Assembly: GCF_013409065.1 (NCBI RefSeq)
Contig: NZ_JACBZP010000001.1
Coordinates: forward strand, 1,798,001-1,862,000
Origin: Spelaeicoccus albus
GTDB lineage: Bacteria > Actinomycetota > Actinomycetes > Actinomycetales > Brevibacteriaceae
Reading direction: 5' to 3'
DNA length: 64,000 nucleotides
A program made the position numbers and the translations under genes. Positions 1 through 9,189 of the stretch are shown here, piece after piece. Below the pieces are notes generated by a model. The model was not told the DNA's origin and made no database searches. It worked only from the letters and a program-made list of their open reading frames with translations. Position 1 is the first letter of the stretch. Each line of letters opens with the position of its first letter.

Positions 1-800
1 TGAAGAACGCATGCGAACAGATCCGCGAACGCCTTGCCGGCGTGGCCGGCGGAATGCTCGGGGCGAATCCGTCCGACGTGCGGTTTTCCGGCGGAACTGT
101 GATGGCACTGGGAGTGCACGACAAGGAGCTGAAATTCGACGACGTCGTGAACGCCGCCTATAACCAGCGGGTGCAACTGTCGGCGTCCGGCTACTACCGG
201 ACCGAAGGGTTGCATTGGGACGCCGAGTCCTGGCACGGCTCGCCGTTCAAGTATTTCGCCTACGGGGCAGCGGCGTCCGAAGTCGAGGTCGACGGGTTCA
301 CCGGGGCGTACCGGACCAGGCGCGTCGACATCGTGCACGACGTGGGCGACTCGCTGTCCCCGTTGATCGACATCGGCCAGGTCGAAGGCGGATTCGTGCA
401 GGGCGCCGGCTGGCTTACGCTGGAAGACCTCCGATGGGACACCTCCGACGGCAACGGCCGCGGCAGGCTGCTCACCCAGTCGGCGAGCACGTACAAGCTG
501 CCGAGCTTTTCCGAAATGCCCGGCGAATTCAATGTGACGCTCTTCGAACGGGCACATGAGGACGGCGTCGTCTACGGCTCCAAGGCCGTCGGGGAGCCGC
601 CGCTCATGCTGGCGTTCAGCGTACGCGAAGCGTTGCGCCAGGCCGTCGCGGCATTTGGACCTGCCGGCCGGGAGACCGAGCTTGCGCACCCGACGACGCC
701 CGAAGCCGTGTTCTGGGCGCTGCACGAGGCGCGCGGGGCCGCCGACCCGGCGGAAACGGAGGCGAGCAATGTCGGTGACGAAATCCTTGCCGGAGGCTGA
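1..800 (+). CDS. xdhB: Xanthine dehydrogenase, molybdopterin-binding large subunit (3' part)
   Basis: The frame is open from the left edge (first full codon at base 3), so the N-terminus lies outside the window; about 266 C-terminal residues are visible. They match the molybdenum-binding end of the xanthine dehydrogenase family: VDIVHDVGDSLSPLIDIGQ, then GGFVQGAGWLTLEDL, then a YGSKAVGEPPLMLA stretch. In this family the Glu of GEPP is the base that activates the hydroxide for hydroxylating hypoxanthine or xanthine. The following gene, xdhC, overlaps the 3' end by 32 bases. The substrate is inferred from the family and not proven; other molybdenum hydroxylases share these motifs. Confidence 0.9.
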   Translation, partial: KNACEQIRERLAGVAGGMLGANPSDVRFSGGTVMALGVHDKELKFDDVVNAAYNQRVQLSASGYYRTEGLHWDAESWHGSPFKYFAYGAAASEVEVDGFTGAYRTRRVDIVHDVGDSLSPLIDIGQVEGGFVQGAGWLTLEDLRWDTSDGNGRGRLLTQSASTYKLPSFSEMPGEFNVTLFERAHEDGVVYGSKAVGEPPLMLAFSVREALRQAVAAFGPAGRETELAHPTTPEAVFWALHEARGAADPAETEASNVGDEILAGG

Positions 801-1608
801 CTACGATTGGCTCGCTGCCGTCCGCGAACTGCGCGCGCGGCGGGAGCCCTGCGTGATAGTGACGCTGGCCGGCGTCCGCGGTCACAGTCCAAGGAATGCC
901 GGCGCCAAGATGATCGTGTCGTCGGGCAGCGTCAGCGGCACCGTCGGCGGCGGTAACCTCGAGGCGACCACCATTGCGCGGGCCCGCAGCATGATCGCCG
1001 GCGGCGCCGTCGAGCCCGCGATGATGGTGATTCCGCTGAACGACAAGGTGCGTACCGAGTACGGCCGGCAATGCTGCGGAGGTGAGGTGACGATCATGCT
1101 CGAACCGGTGCGGGTTCCGCCGACCATCGCGATCTTCGGCGTCGGACACGTCGGCATCGAATTGGCAAGGATTTTGTCGCGGCACGAAATCGACTTGTTC
1201 CTTGTCGACTCGCGGGAGGACATGCTCACCGGGGAGCGGCTGGCTCCGATCATGGACGGTCCGGCCACTATCGAAGTACGCAACGCTCCGGTGCCCGAGT
1301 CCGTACTTGCCGAGCTGCCGGCGTCGGCGCACGTAGTCATCATGACGCATGATCACGCCGAGGACATCGCCGTGTGCGATGCAGCGTTGCGGCGGCCCGA
1401 CCTGGCATCGATCGGGCTCATCGGGTCGAGCGCGAAATGGGCACGTTTTCAGGTGCAGCTCCGGGCCGAAGGACATGGTGACGACGACTTGGCGCGGATC
1501 ACCACGCCGATCGGACGCCGCGACATCGCCGGTAAGGATCCCGCCGCGATAGCCGTGGGTGTGGCCGCCGAGCTACTGGCGGCCCTGACCGCATCCTCGG
1601 TCGGTTGA
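769..1608 (+). CDS. xdhC: XdhC-type molybdenum cofactor maturation protein
   Basis: This 279-residue protein belongs to the XdhC/CoxI family, which binds the molybdenum cofactor, helps sulfurate it and inserts it into xanthine dehydrogenase. The N-terminal half has the family stretch VTLAGVRGHSPRNAGAKM and a GTVGGGNLE motif. The C-terminal half is a Rossmann-like domain (IAIFGVGHVGIELARIL, then HDHAEDIAVCDAAL and IGLIGSSAKW). The ATG at 769 is chosen because the protein then begins MSVTKSLPEADYDW, a normal XdhC start; the frame is open further upstream but that part only shadows xdhB. The 32-base overlap suggests translational coupling. Confidence 0.92.
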   Translation: MSVTKSLPEADYDWLAAVRELRARREPCVIVTLAGVRGHSPRNAGAKMIVSSGSVSGTVGGGNLEATTIARARSMIAGGAVEPAMMVIPLNDKVRTEYGRQCCGGEVTIMLEPVRVPPTIAIFGVGHVGIELARILSRHEIDLFLVDSREDMLTGERLAPIMDGPATIEVRNAPVPESVLAELPASAHVVIMTHDHAEDIAVCDAALRRPDLASIGLIGSSAKWARFQVQLRAEGHGDDDLARITTPIGRRDIAGKDPAAIAVGVAAELLAALTASSVG

Positions 1609-1619
1609 GCGAGCGCGCC

Positions 1620-2774
1620 TCACGCGCGCAGCTGCTCCCGGGCAATCCGCCGTCCCAGCTCGGTGAGTAGCCGGGTCGGCTCGGCCAAGCACACGTCGAG
1701 ATCCGGCTCGACGTCGACGAGCGAGTAGACGGCACGAATAGACGCGCCGGCCAGATCGTCATCACCCAGTTCATTGGCGCCGCACACCGCCACGACGGGG
1801 ACGCCGCGGTCTCGGGCAAACGCCGCGGCACCGGCAGGGGCCTTGCCGCTCAGGGTCTGGCGATCCAGTTTGCCTTCCCCCGTGACGAGCAGGTCGGCAC
1901 CGTCGAACTTCTCAGCGAACCCGACGAGCTCGAGCACGACGTCCACGCCCTGGCGCATAGTGGCACCGAGCACCGTCATGGCGGCGTACCCCATGCCCCC
2001 GGCCGCGCCGGCGCCGGGACGATCCGCGGCGGCGGCATCCACCAGGCCGGCGAATCGTTCCAACGAGTCGTCGAGCAAAGCCACGTCGTGCGGGTCGGCG
2101 CCCTTTTGCGGCCCGTAGACCGCAGCCGCGCCGTCCGGGCCGGTCAAGGGATTGTTCACGTCGGTGGCCAGTACGATCTCGGTGTCGGTGAGGCGGGAGT
2201 CGAGCCCGGTGAGGTCCACCCGGCCGGCTTGGGCGAGGCCGCCGCCGCCCGGCGGAACCGGGGAGCCGTCCCCAGTCACGATCCGGACGCCGAGCGCTTC
2301 GAGCATCCCGGCGCCGGCGTCCGTCGTGGCGCTTCCGCCGATGCCGAGTACCAGAGTGCGAGCGCCGGCGTCGAGCGCGGCCTTGATGAGCTCGCCGGTG
2401 CCGCGGCTGGTGGCTCCCAGCGCGTCCAGACCGTCGCGGGACAGGAGGGCGAGCCCCGACGCCGTAGCCATCTCGATGACTGCCGTGTCGCCCAGTAACG
2501 CGTATTCGGCTTCGACCGGAGTGCCGACCGGCCCGGTCACGGTCTCGGATTTCGACACGTATCCGGCGGCCAGAGCGGCAGCCACCGTGCCGTCGCCGCC
2601 GTCCGCGATCGGCACCGATGCGATACGGGCGTTCGGCGCGATTTCGCGGATGCCGGCAGCCACGGCGGCGCACACGTGCGCGGCATCCAGCGAGCCTTTG
2701 AATTTGTCCGGGGCGACGACAATACGCGGGGAGTGAGCAGCGTCTTCATTAACGTGTGCCATACGAGCGAGCAT
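1620..2774 (-). CDS. glxK: Glycerate kinase (GlxK/GarK type)
   Basis: The 384-residue protein starts with the family signature IVVAPDKFKGSLDA, followed by PIADGGDGT, GIGGSATTDAGAGML and LVTGEGKLDRQTLSGK, all hallmarks of the glycerate 2-kinase family that phosphorylates D-glycerate with ATP. It is convergent with xdhC, with 11 bases between stops. Glycerate is formed from glyoxylate, an end product of purine and allantoin breakdown, so its place next to xanthine dehydrogenase fits a purine salvage/catabolism region; that link is inference. The start could be 2774 or the second ATG at 2762; no clear ribosome binding site separates them. Confidence 0.93.
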   Translation of the reverse strand: MLARMAHVNEDAAHSPRIVVAPDKFKGSLDAAHVCAAVAAGIREIAPNARIASVPIADGGDGTVAAALAAGYVSKSETVTGPVGTPVEAEYALLGDTAVIEMATASGLALLSRDGLDALGATSRGTGELIKAALDAGARTLVLGIGGSATTDAGAGMLEALGVRIVTGDGSPVPPGGGGLAQAGRVDLTGLDSRLTDTEIVLATDVNNPLTGPDGAAAVYGPQKGADPHDVALLDDSLERFAGLVDAAAADRPGAGAAGGMGYAAMTVLGATMRQGVDVVLELVGFAEKFDGADLLVTGEGKLDRQTLSGKAPAGAAAFARDRGVPVVAVCGANELGDDDLAGASIRAVYSLVDVEPDLDVCLAEPTRLLTELGRRIAREQLRA

Positions 2775-2997
2775 AAGGGGTGGTTCGCAGTACCCGTGCC
2801 GGCGTACTCATCGTGAGACGGCGGCGCGCCTTCGCCAAGGAGACGCTGAAGGCGTTGCCCAAGGGGACTCGGTCGTTACGACGCGGAAGCGGCGGTTCGC
2901 CATGAGTCCAGCCGCGTCTTCCGGTTGAGCCTGCTGATCCGGCGGGCGTTTCGAAGGTTCGGACGACGGGACGGGTATTCGAACTGCACAAAGTCGC

Positions 2998-3099
2998 CTA
3001 CCGGCGGAAGAACAGGCGCACGACAACTATCAACAAGACGATCATGGCAGCGAATCCTGCGACGGCGGTGAGGAGACCGAACACGATTGGTGCGCTCAT
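2998..3099 (-). CDS. Small single-span membrane protein (33 residues)
   Basis: An ATG at 3099 opens a 33-codon frame ending with TAG at 2998-3000. The product begins MSAPIVFGLLTAVAGFAAM, continues with IVLLIVVV and ends RLFFRR: one hydrophobic helix with a basic cytoplasmic-looking tail, the usual build of small actinobacterial membrane peptides. It lies 45 bases downstream of an MFS exporter on the same strand, so it may be cotranscribed and could act on that transporter, as some small membrane peptides do; this is only inference. There is no strong Shine-Dalgarno (a weak GAAG). No family was recognised. Confidence 0.5.
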   Translation of the reverse strand: MSAPIVFGLLTAVAGFAAMIVLLIVVVRLFFRR

Positions 3100-3144
3100 G
3101 GCTTCACGCTACCGGACGACGCGTCCGCCGCCTGCACAAGTTGC

Positions 3145-4347
3145 TCATTCCACATGCTCGTGGCGGAAACCGATGATCACCGTTGAGGCGATGAGTGACA
3201 GCCCATAGAACGAGAACATTCCCAGGGCCATCATGAAACCGTTGTCGACGCCCATCAGGCCCATGAGCGGTGACGAAATTGCTGCAGCGCTCAAGGCGGA
3301 CGCTCCCATCAGTGCAGCGGCGATACCCGCATTCGACGGATGCCTGGCCAGCCCCATCGTCCGATTGTTCGGAGTGACGAGCTGCTGGAAGCCGATACAC
3401 AGCCACGAGAACGCCGCAACACCGGCGAGGCCGACCGTCGGCGCGGCAATCATCATCAGGCAGGACGACGTCAGCGCGCCGGCCAGTCCGATGAGGGCTA
3501 CCCGGTGCGACGAGAATCGTCTGATCAGGAGCGGCCCGAGACGGTTCATGAACAGCATCACGACCGCGCCTCCGGTCAAAATGAGCCCGTATGACTGCTC
3601 GGACACGCCGTACCAGTCTTGCGCGACGAAGCTCAGTCCCGAGATGTAGCAAAAGCTTGCCGCCATCATCGCGGCCTGTGACAGCGCCGAACCGACGAAA
3701 ACCCGGTCCGCAGTCACGATTTTCAGACCCGTCGCCAATTTTGCCTGCCGGATTGACTGCCGATGCGGCTGCGTCTCCGGCAATGCGAAAAGCGCCGTCA
3801 CGGCCAATGCCATCGACATGGCCGCCTGAACGAGGAAGATCCCGTGCCAGTCGGTCCACAGCAGTAGGCCCGAGCCGATCAAGGGTGCGACGATCGGGGC
3901 GACCATGGAGACGAACATGATCGCCGAATAGCGGATCGATGCCTCCCGTCCCGTTGAAATATCGCGGATGATCGCTACGGCAATAGCCGGCGCCGCGGCC
4001 GAACCGGCCCCCTGGAGCGCGCGGAAAATGATGAGTGTGCCGATTCCGGGGGCGAGTGCCGAAAGCACCGAAAACACCACGTGAATCCCGAGCCCCGCAA
4101 TGAGCGGCCAGCGCCGGCCGAGCGCGTCCGTGATCGGGCTGAGCACGAGTTGTCCGGCCGCCATTCCGAGAAGCGAGCCGGTCAACGTGGTTTGAACCGC
4201 GGCTTCGGACGTCGCAAAGTCGTGCGTGATCTGCGGAAGCGCCGGCAGATACATGTCGACAGTCATGGGGCCGAGCGCTGACATGAGGCCCAAGAGCACT
4301 ATCAGGCCCCGGTGGGACCCTTTTTGCTGCGCACTGACATGGCGCAT
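3145..4347 (-). CDS. MFS multidrug transporter, Bcr/CflA type
   Basis: This is a 400-residue, 12-helix major facilitator protein. Helix 1 carries GPMTVDMYLPALPQI, the hallmark of the Bcr/CflA drug:H+ antiporters (bicyclomycin, florfenicol, sulfonamide type). The loop 2-3 motif appears as GQLVLSPITDALGRRW, and RALQGAGSAAAPAIAVAIIRD corresponds to family motif C. It is probably an exporter of small hydrophobic compounds; the actual substrate cannot be read from sequence. It follows another MFS gene on the same strand with a 69-base gap, so both exporters may share one transcript. Confidence 0.92.
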   Translation of the reverse strand: MRHVSAQQKGSHRGLIVLLGLMSALGPMTVDMYLPALPQITHDFATSEAAVQTTLTGSLLGMAAGQLVLSPITDALGRRWPLIAGLGIHVVFSVLSALAPGIGTLIIFRALQGAGSAAAPAIAVAIIRDISTGREASIRYSAIMFVSMVAPIVAPLIGSGLLLWTDWHGIFLVQAAMSMALAVTALFALPETQPHRQSIRQAKLATGLKIVTADRVFVGSALSQAAMMAASFCYISGLSFVAQDWYGVSEQSYGLILTGGAVVMLFMNRLGPLLIRRFSSHRVALIGLAGALTSSCLMMIAAPTVGLAGVAAFSWLCIGFQQLVTPNNRTMGLARHPSNAGIAAALMGASALSAAAISSPLMGLMGVDNGFMMALGMFSFYGLSLIASTVIIGFRHEHVE

Positions 4348-4416
4348 GGTCGTTGAATCGGCCTTTCACAGGTGGAGATTGACTTCAAGCATCGTATCCA
4401 GGTACGCGATGCCGAT

Positions 4417-5955
4417 TCAGCGACCGTCCGGCGGCGCTTCGTCCTTCACGTGTTTCAGCGCGTCGGGAACTGCAGTGCGCAAGAGCAGTACCGTGACGAC
4501 GGCGCCGACGAGAAATAACGCCGAACCCCACCAAAAAGCGGCGATATAGCTCGCGATTGCGGCATGCGCGATCGGAAGGGCCACCGAAAGACGGTTCGTG
4601 CTCAAGTACGCGGAGGCGGCTTGGATGGCCAACGTGTTCAACACCGCCGTGCCGACTGCGCCGCCGACTTGCTGGCTCGTGTTCACCGACGCGGACGCCG
4701 CTCCGGCATCCGCGGGGTCGACATCAAGGGTGGCCAGGTTGATACTCGTCGGGAATGCCAGGCCGAGACCCAACCCGAGGAGAACGAGTGGAAGCAGCAA
4801 GACGCCCACGTAGCTGCTGCCGAGGTCGATTCGCGTCAAAAGCGCCAGCCCGATCGCCGCGAGCAGGAGGCCCGTCGGCAACAGAATCCTCGGACTCACT
4901 CGCCGAACAAGAACGACATTTCCGGTGATCGATGCCAACACCATGCCGCCGACGGTCGGCAAGAATGCGACGCCCGCTTGCAGCGCACTGTATCCGAGGG
5001 TCTGCTGCACGTAATAGGTCACGAACAACAGAGCCCCGAACAGGCCGGCGCCGGCCAGAAATAGCGCCACAAATGCCGGCCCGCGATATCGGTGGCCGAG
5101 GATGCGAAGCGGCAGCAACGGGTGTCGTACACGGGTCTGGATCACCACAAATGCCGACAGCAACACGAGAGCCGCGATCAAGAAGCCGATGGTGACAGGG
5201 TCGTCCCAGTTGTTCGTGTTTCCCTTGACGGCGTTCGAGAACCCGTACACCAACGCAAACAAGCCACCGGACACCGTCAAAACGCCGGGCGCATCCAAGT
5301 GCGCCGCCGTCGTCGAGTGATGCCCATGAAACAACACGAGCGCGCCGAGCAGAGCCAATACCGCGAACACGATGTTCACGTACAGGCACCAGCGCCAGGA
5401 CAGGTATTCGGTGAGAAAGCCGCCCAGGAGCAGTCCGACCGAGGCGCCTCCGCCGGCAACCGCGCCGAAGACACCGAACGCCCGCCCACGTTCCTTGGGG
5501 TCGGTGAACGTTGTCGTGAGCAGCGAGAGTACCGATGGGGCAAGTAGCGCCGCAAAGCACCCTTGAACGGCGCGGGCCGTGACGAGCATGGCGAAGCTCC
5601 CCGCTGCGCCGCCGACCGCCGACACGGCCGCGAACCCCGCGAGTCCGATCATGAGCGTGTTCTTGCGGCCGAGCAAATCGGTCAGCTTGCCGCAGAACAA
5701 GAGCAAGCTGCCGAACGCCAGCGCATAGGCAGTGATGATCCACTGCCGGTCGGCAGTGGTGAACCCCAGTGACTTTTGCGCCGACGGCAGCGCGATGGTG
5801 ACAACCGTGGCATCGAGGACGATCATTAGCTGCGACAGCGCCAGGACGGCAAGCACCCACGCATGATGACCCTGTGAATCGGTGCGATGCGCGGGCGCGT
5901 GTCGCCGTCCCGCGTGCCGATGAGAGGCTGCGAAGGCTTCGTCAGGTGCCGACAA
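4417..5955 (-). CDS. MFS transporter, DHA2 (EmrB/QacA) type
   Basis: The 512-residue protein has 14 predicted helices. It shows the DHA2 motif LDATVVTIALPSAQKSLGFT in helix 1, loop motif GKLTDLLGRKNTLMIG, and RAVQGCFAALLAPSVLSLL, all typical of proton-driven multidrug exporters such as QacA/EmrB. The reading frame starts with a TTG at 5955 and has a His/Arg-rich leader before helix 1; an AGGAG lies about 14 bases upstream, too far to be convincing, so the exact start is uncertain. No regulator is adjacent. Confidence 0.9.
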   Translation of the reverse strand: MSAPDEAFAASHRHAGRRHAPAHRTDSQGHHAWVLAVLALSQLMIVLDATVVTIALPSAQKSLGFTTADRQWIITAYALAFGSLLLFCGKLTDLLGRKNTLMIGLAGFAAVSAVGGAAGSFAMLVTARAVQGCFAALLAPSVLSLLTTTFTDPKERGRAFGVFGAVAGGGASVGLLLGGFLTEYLSWRWCLYVNIVFAVLALLGALVLFHGHHSTTAAHLDAPGVLTVSGGLFALVYGFSNAVKGNTNNWDDPVTIGFLIAALVLLSAFVVIQTRVRHPLLPLRILGHRYRGPAFVALFLAGAGLFGALLFVTYYVQQTLGYSALQAGVAFLPTVGGMVLASITGNVVLVRRVSPRILLPTGLLLAAIGLALLTRIDLGSSYVGVLLLPLVLLGLGLGLAFPTSINLATLDVDPADAGAASASVNTSQQVGGAVGTAVLNTLAIQAASAYLSTNRLSVALPIAHAAIASYIAAFWWGSALFLVGAVVTVLLLRTAVPDALKHVKDEAPPDGR

Positions 5956-6070
5956 CTCTTTGGTGATAGCTCCTCTCGGGCATGCGTGCTCCGGAGGGCG
6001 AATGCTCGCTCATTTTCACTTTAGCGCCACTGCGAATACGTTGGCGGTGCCGACAACGTTTACTTCAAGC

Positions 6071-6100
6071 AGCCCTGCTTCAATCAGCCCTGCTTCAATC
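6071..6100. repeat. Exact 15-bp tandem duplication
   Basis: The 15-mer AGCCCTGCTTCAATC occurs twice head to tail (6071-6085 and 6086-6100) in non-coding DNA. Two copies only; it looks like a slippage duplication and not a CRISPR or iteron array. Confidence 0.85.
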
Positions 6101-6301
6101 GCACTCGCGCATCCGGGACCGATAGCGAAGAGGGGACACCGGGTGCATGAGGGTGAGCGCCGGTTGCAATCGTCTGTCGGTCAACGCACGTAGCCACCGT
6201 TGGGCCGAAGACGGCATTCGCAGTCCGCGCGGCGGCTCTGGGAGCTGAGCGAGAAGTTGCTCTCGGCTTGACCGGGCTGCCGCCCCGGCGCGTTGTGCGC
6301 C

Positions 6302-6307
6302 TACGGT
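6302..6307 (+). promoter_or_regulatory. -10 box TACGGT, probable leaderless start
   Basis: TACGGT is followed by exactly 6 bases and then the GTG start at 6314, with no Shine-Dalgarno between, so the transcript probably begins at the start codon itself. Confidence 0.55.
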
Positions 6308-6313
6308 TGAATT

Positions 6314-8329
6314 GTGACGAATCGACTCCAGTTTTCGCAGTCCCCGTACTTGCTCCAGCACGCCGACAACCCGGTGGATTGGCGCGAATGGGACGACGAC
6401 GCGTTCGACGAGGCCGTGCGACGCGATGTCCCGGTGCTGCTATCGGTCGGCTATGCCGCGTGCCATTGGTGCCACGTGATGGCGCACGAGTCGTTTGAAG
6501 ACGAAGCGACGGCGCGCCTGATGAACGAGAACTTCGTGTGCATCAAGGTCGACAGGGAGGAACGCCCCGATGTCGACGCCGTCTATATGAACGCGTTGCA
6601 GCTGATGACCCGGCAAGGCGGCTGGCCCATGACGGTCTTCCTCACTCCGACGACGCGGGCGCCCTATTACGCCGGTACCTACTACCCGGCAACTCCGCGG
6701 TACGGCAGCCCGTCTTTCCGCCAGGTGCTGGCGGCGTGCAAGGAAGCGTGGGACGACAGGCGCGATCAGCTCGAAGACAGTGCGGTGCGGATTGTCGAGC
6801 ACCTCGCGGCGTCCGCGCCCGAGGCCGGCGAAGCCCCGCCCGGCAATGCACTGCTGTCCGGGGCGATCCCGCGGCTGGCGGCCGATTTCGACGCCGTCAA
6901 CGGCGGATTCGGCGGTGCGCCGAAATTTCCGCCGCCCATGACGCTCATTCAGCTCATGCGGCATGTGGCAAGGCTTCCGGACGCCGAGGAATCGGCCGAA
7001 GCGCGCACTATTGTGTCGTCGACCTGCCGTTCCATGGCGCGCGGCGGCATCTACGACCAGCTCGCGGGCGGCTTTTGTCGCTATTCGACCGATGCGACCT
7101 GGACGGTGCCGCACTTTGAAAAAATGCTCTACGACAACGCCCTGTTGCTGCGCGCGTACACGGAATGGTGGCTCGCCGACCGCGACTCCCTTGCCGAACG
7201 CATTGCCCGCGAGACTGCGCACTGGATGATCGCCGAGCTGCGCACCGACGACGGCGCTTTCGCATCGTCCCTGGACGCCGACTCGGACGGCGTCGAAGGC
7301 GCCTACTACGTGTGGACTGCCGCCGAACTGGCCGATGTACTCGGGGCAGCGGACGGCGCTTGGGCGGCGGACCTGCTGGGCGTCACCGAGACCGGTACTT
7401 TCGAGGGCGGCGCCTCGGTGTTGCAATTGCGTGCGGATCCCGAGGACGATGCCCGGTGGGCACGCGTGCGTGCAACGCTTGGCGAATCACGACATGGCCG
7501 TACCCGGCCCGGACGCGACGACAAGATCGTCGCCGCGTGGAACGGATTGGCCATCTCAGCACTTGCCCGCGCCGGCAAAGTATTCGACGACCCGGATTTC
7601 CTGTCCGCGGCCGAGGGCGCCGCGGAATTCGTCCGCAGGGTCCATATGAGCGGCGACCGATTGGTCCGGACGTCGCGGCTCGGCACGGCGGGGACGAGCG
7701 CCGGCGTCCTCGAGGACTACGGCGCAATGGCAGGGGCGTTCCTCGACCTGTATCAGGCGACGGGCGACGGCACCCGGCTGCGTGACGGCGAGATGCTCCT
7801 GGATGCCGCACTGACCCATTTCGCGCCGGATCCTCCAACTGAGTTCTTCGATACCGCTGATGACGCCGAGCAGCTGATAGTGCGCGGCGCGGACCCGACG
7901 GACAACGCAACTCCGAGCGGACGGTCGGCCCTTGCCGAAGCACTCGTGGCCTCTGCCGCCCTGACCGGATCGGAGCGCCATCGGACGGCAGCACACAGCG
8001 CGCTCGCCGTGTATGCGTCGTTGGCACTCGGTTACCCGCGTTTTGCCGGATGGGGCCTCGCTGCAGCCGAGGCGCTGGCCGACGGCCCGCGGCAGATCGC
8101 CATCGTGGAAGCAGCCGGATCGGATCATCGCCTCCAAATCGAGGCTTGGAACAACGCCACCGCCGGCGGCGTCGTCGCCGTACGGCAGGCAGGGGCACCG
8201 CCGTCCGTGCCGCTCGTCGAGAACCGGACCGCTCGCGACGGTCTGGATACCGCGTATGTATGCCGGGGATTCGTTTGCGATCTGCCAACGTCCGATCCGG
8301 CCGAACTACGCCGGCAGCTCGCGCAATAG
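6314..8329 (+). CDS. Thioredoxin-domain protein, YyaL/SPATA20 family
   Basis: The 671-residue protein has an N-terminal thioredoxin-like domain beginning [21 protein letters not shown] and containing [16 protein letters not shown] (a CxxC pair of the family), followed by [11 protein letters not shown] and [11 protein letters not shown]. The rest is an (alpha/alpha)6-barrel-like region with [40 protein letters not shown] and [18 protein letters not shown]. This is the highly conserved bacterial/eukaryotic SSP411 (spermatogenesis-associated protein 20) family, usually about 670 residues. Its biochemical role is not established; a redox or sugar-epimerase-like function has been suggested from fold. 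Confidence 0.93.
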   Translation: MTNRLQFSQSPYLLQHADNPVDWREWDDDAFDEAVRRDVPVLLSVGYAACHWCHVMAHESFEDEATARLMNENFVCIKVDREERPDVDAVYMNALQLMTRQGGWPMTVFLTPTTRAPYYAGTYYPATPRYGSPSFRQVLAACKEAWDDRRDQLEDSAVRIVEHLAASAPEAGEAPPGNALLSGAIPRLAADFDAVNGGFGGAPKFPPPMTLIQLMRHVARLPDAEESAEARTIVSSTCRSMARGGIYDQLAGGFCRYSTDATWTVPHFEKMLYDNALLLRAYTEWWLADRDSLAERIARETAHWMIAELRTDDGAFASSLDADSDGVEGAYYVWTAAELADVLGAADGAWAADLLGVTETGTFEGGASVLQLRADPEDDARWARVRATLGESRHGRTRPGRDDKIVAAWNGLAISALARAGKVFDDPDFLSAAEGAAEFVRRVHMSGDRLVRTSRLGTAGTSAGVLEDYGAMAGAFLDLYQATGDGTRLRDGEMLLDAALTHFAPDPPTEFFDTADDAEQLIVRGADPTDNATPSGRSALAEALVASAALTGSERHRTAAHSALAVYASLALGYPRFAGWGLAAAEALADGPRQIAIVEAAGSDHRLQIEAWNNATAGGVVAVRQAGAPPSVPLVENRTARDGLDTAYVCRGFVCDLPTSDPAELRRQLAQ

Positions 8330-8401
8330 CCGGCCAACGAGGTCGCGACGCGAAGTCTCCGGCTCCGAACCCGGCTCTGGCCACACCGGAGGATCTCTGG
8401 T

Positions 8402-8407
8402 TACTGT
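8402..8407 (+). promoter_or_regulatory. -10 box TACTGT, probable leaderless start
   Basis: TACTGT is followed by 6 bases and then the ATG at 8414; there is no room for a ribosome binding site downstream of a normal start of transcription. Confidence 0.55.
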
Positions 8408-8413
8408 GACGAT

Positions 8414-9076
8414 ATGAAACTTTCGCTTGTCGACGAACTGTTGCTCCTGTCCATGCGCGACGGCGACGGCAAGCGCCTGATCGGCGGCACCGAGCTGGCG
8501 TGCGGGCTCGCCGGCGCGACGCTGGCGGATCTGGTTCTCGACGGCCTCGTCACGATCGAGGAGAACAAGGTGGTGCCCGCGGCGGAGCAGGCCGACGGCC
8601 CGCCGACGTCCGGCCCCCACGACGATTTATATAACCGGATCCTGGAGCAGACCAAACCGCATAAGGCCGCGTGGTGGGTGGAAAAGCTGCAGTCGACCAA
8701 ACTCGTCAACGAGCGGATCGAATCGCTCGTGGACAGGGGACTGCTCAAAGAAGAGGTCGTGTCGTTCCTCGGCATCTTCCATCGTGCGACTTATCCGGAG
8801 AACAATCCGGCGCCCGAAGCGGCATTGCGCAGGAGGTTGGATTCCGTGTTCGCCGGCGCGAGTGCCGACGAACACCTCGGAGTACTAGTGGCGCTCATGC
8901 ACGCGACGGGTTTGGCCGGCCGGCTCTATCCGGAAGTGCCGAAGAAGCGGGTTGAGGAGATCGCGGACGCCGCGCCGCTCGGCAAGGCAGTCAAGGGCAC
9001 TATCGACGGAATGCATGCGGCGATCGTTGCCGCGACGACAGTTGCCACCACGGCGGCGGTCTCGGCTGCGACGTAG
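8414..9076 (+). CDS. GPP34 (GOLPH3/Vps74-like) family protein
   Basis: The 220-residue protein begins MKLSLVDELLLLSMRDGDGK and continues with LACGLAGATLADLVLDGLV, the opening pattern of the GPP34 family. In eukaryotes GPP34 proteins (GOLPH3, Vps74) bind phosphatidylinositol-4-phosphate on Golgi membranes; the function of the many actinobacterial members is unknown. Here the C-terminus is Ala/Thr/Val-rich and could lie on a membrane. It is transcribed alone, convergent to a PadR gene. Confidence 0.9.
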   Translation: MKLSLVDELLLLSMRDGDGKRLIGGTELACGLAGATLADLVLDGLVTIEENKVVPAAEQADGPPTSGPHDDLYNRILEQTKPHKAAWWVEKLQSTKLVNERIESLVDRGLLKEEVVSFLGIFHRATYPENNPAPEAALRRRLDSVFAGASADEHLGVLVALMHATGLAGRLYPEVPKKRVEEIADAAPLGKAVKGTIDGMHAAIVAATTVATTAAVSAAT

Positions 9077-9091
9077 AGCATGATCGACCGC

Positions 9092-9157
9092 TCCGCGTGA
9101 GCATATGACACGTTGTAGGCTCACGCGGAACGCCGTCGCCCACGCGGAACGACGGCG
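9092..9157. terminator. Double hairpin between convergent genes
   Basis: Two perfect stems stand side by side: an 11-bp stem (9092-9102 with 9119-9129, 16-base loop) and an 8-bp stem (9131-9138 with 9150-9157). The 11-mer CACGCGGAACG is also repeated directly at 9122-9132 and 9141-9151. There is no U-tract, as is common for actinobacterial terminators. The position between the ends of two convergent genes suggests bidirectional termination. Confidence 0.5.
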
Positions 9158-9189
9158 GCAAGACGGCCGCGGCCCCGTAATCGCCTGAC

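Larger units (their letters stand above)
5956..6313. other. Intergenic region between divergent genes
   Basis: These 358 bases separate the minus-strand DHA2 transporter from the plus-strand thioredoxin-domain gene. They hold an exact 15-base tandem duplication (6071-6100) and the -10 box of the downstream gene (6302-6307). Short open frames exist but none resembles a protein. No regulator gene and no structured RNA could be recognised. Confidence 0.6.

Noticed and set aside
5960-6193. 77-codon open frame in the gap before the thioredoxin-domain gene
   Set aside because: It contains the 15-bp tandem duplication as a repeated peptide, has no ribosome binding site and no recognisable domain.
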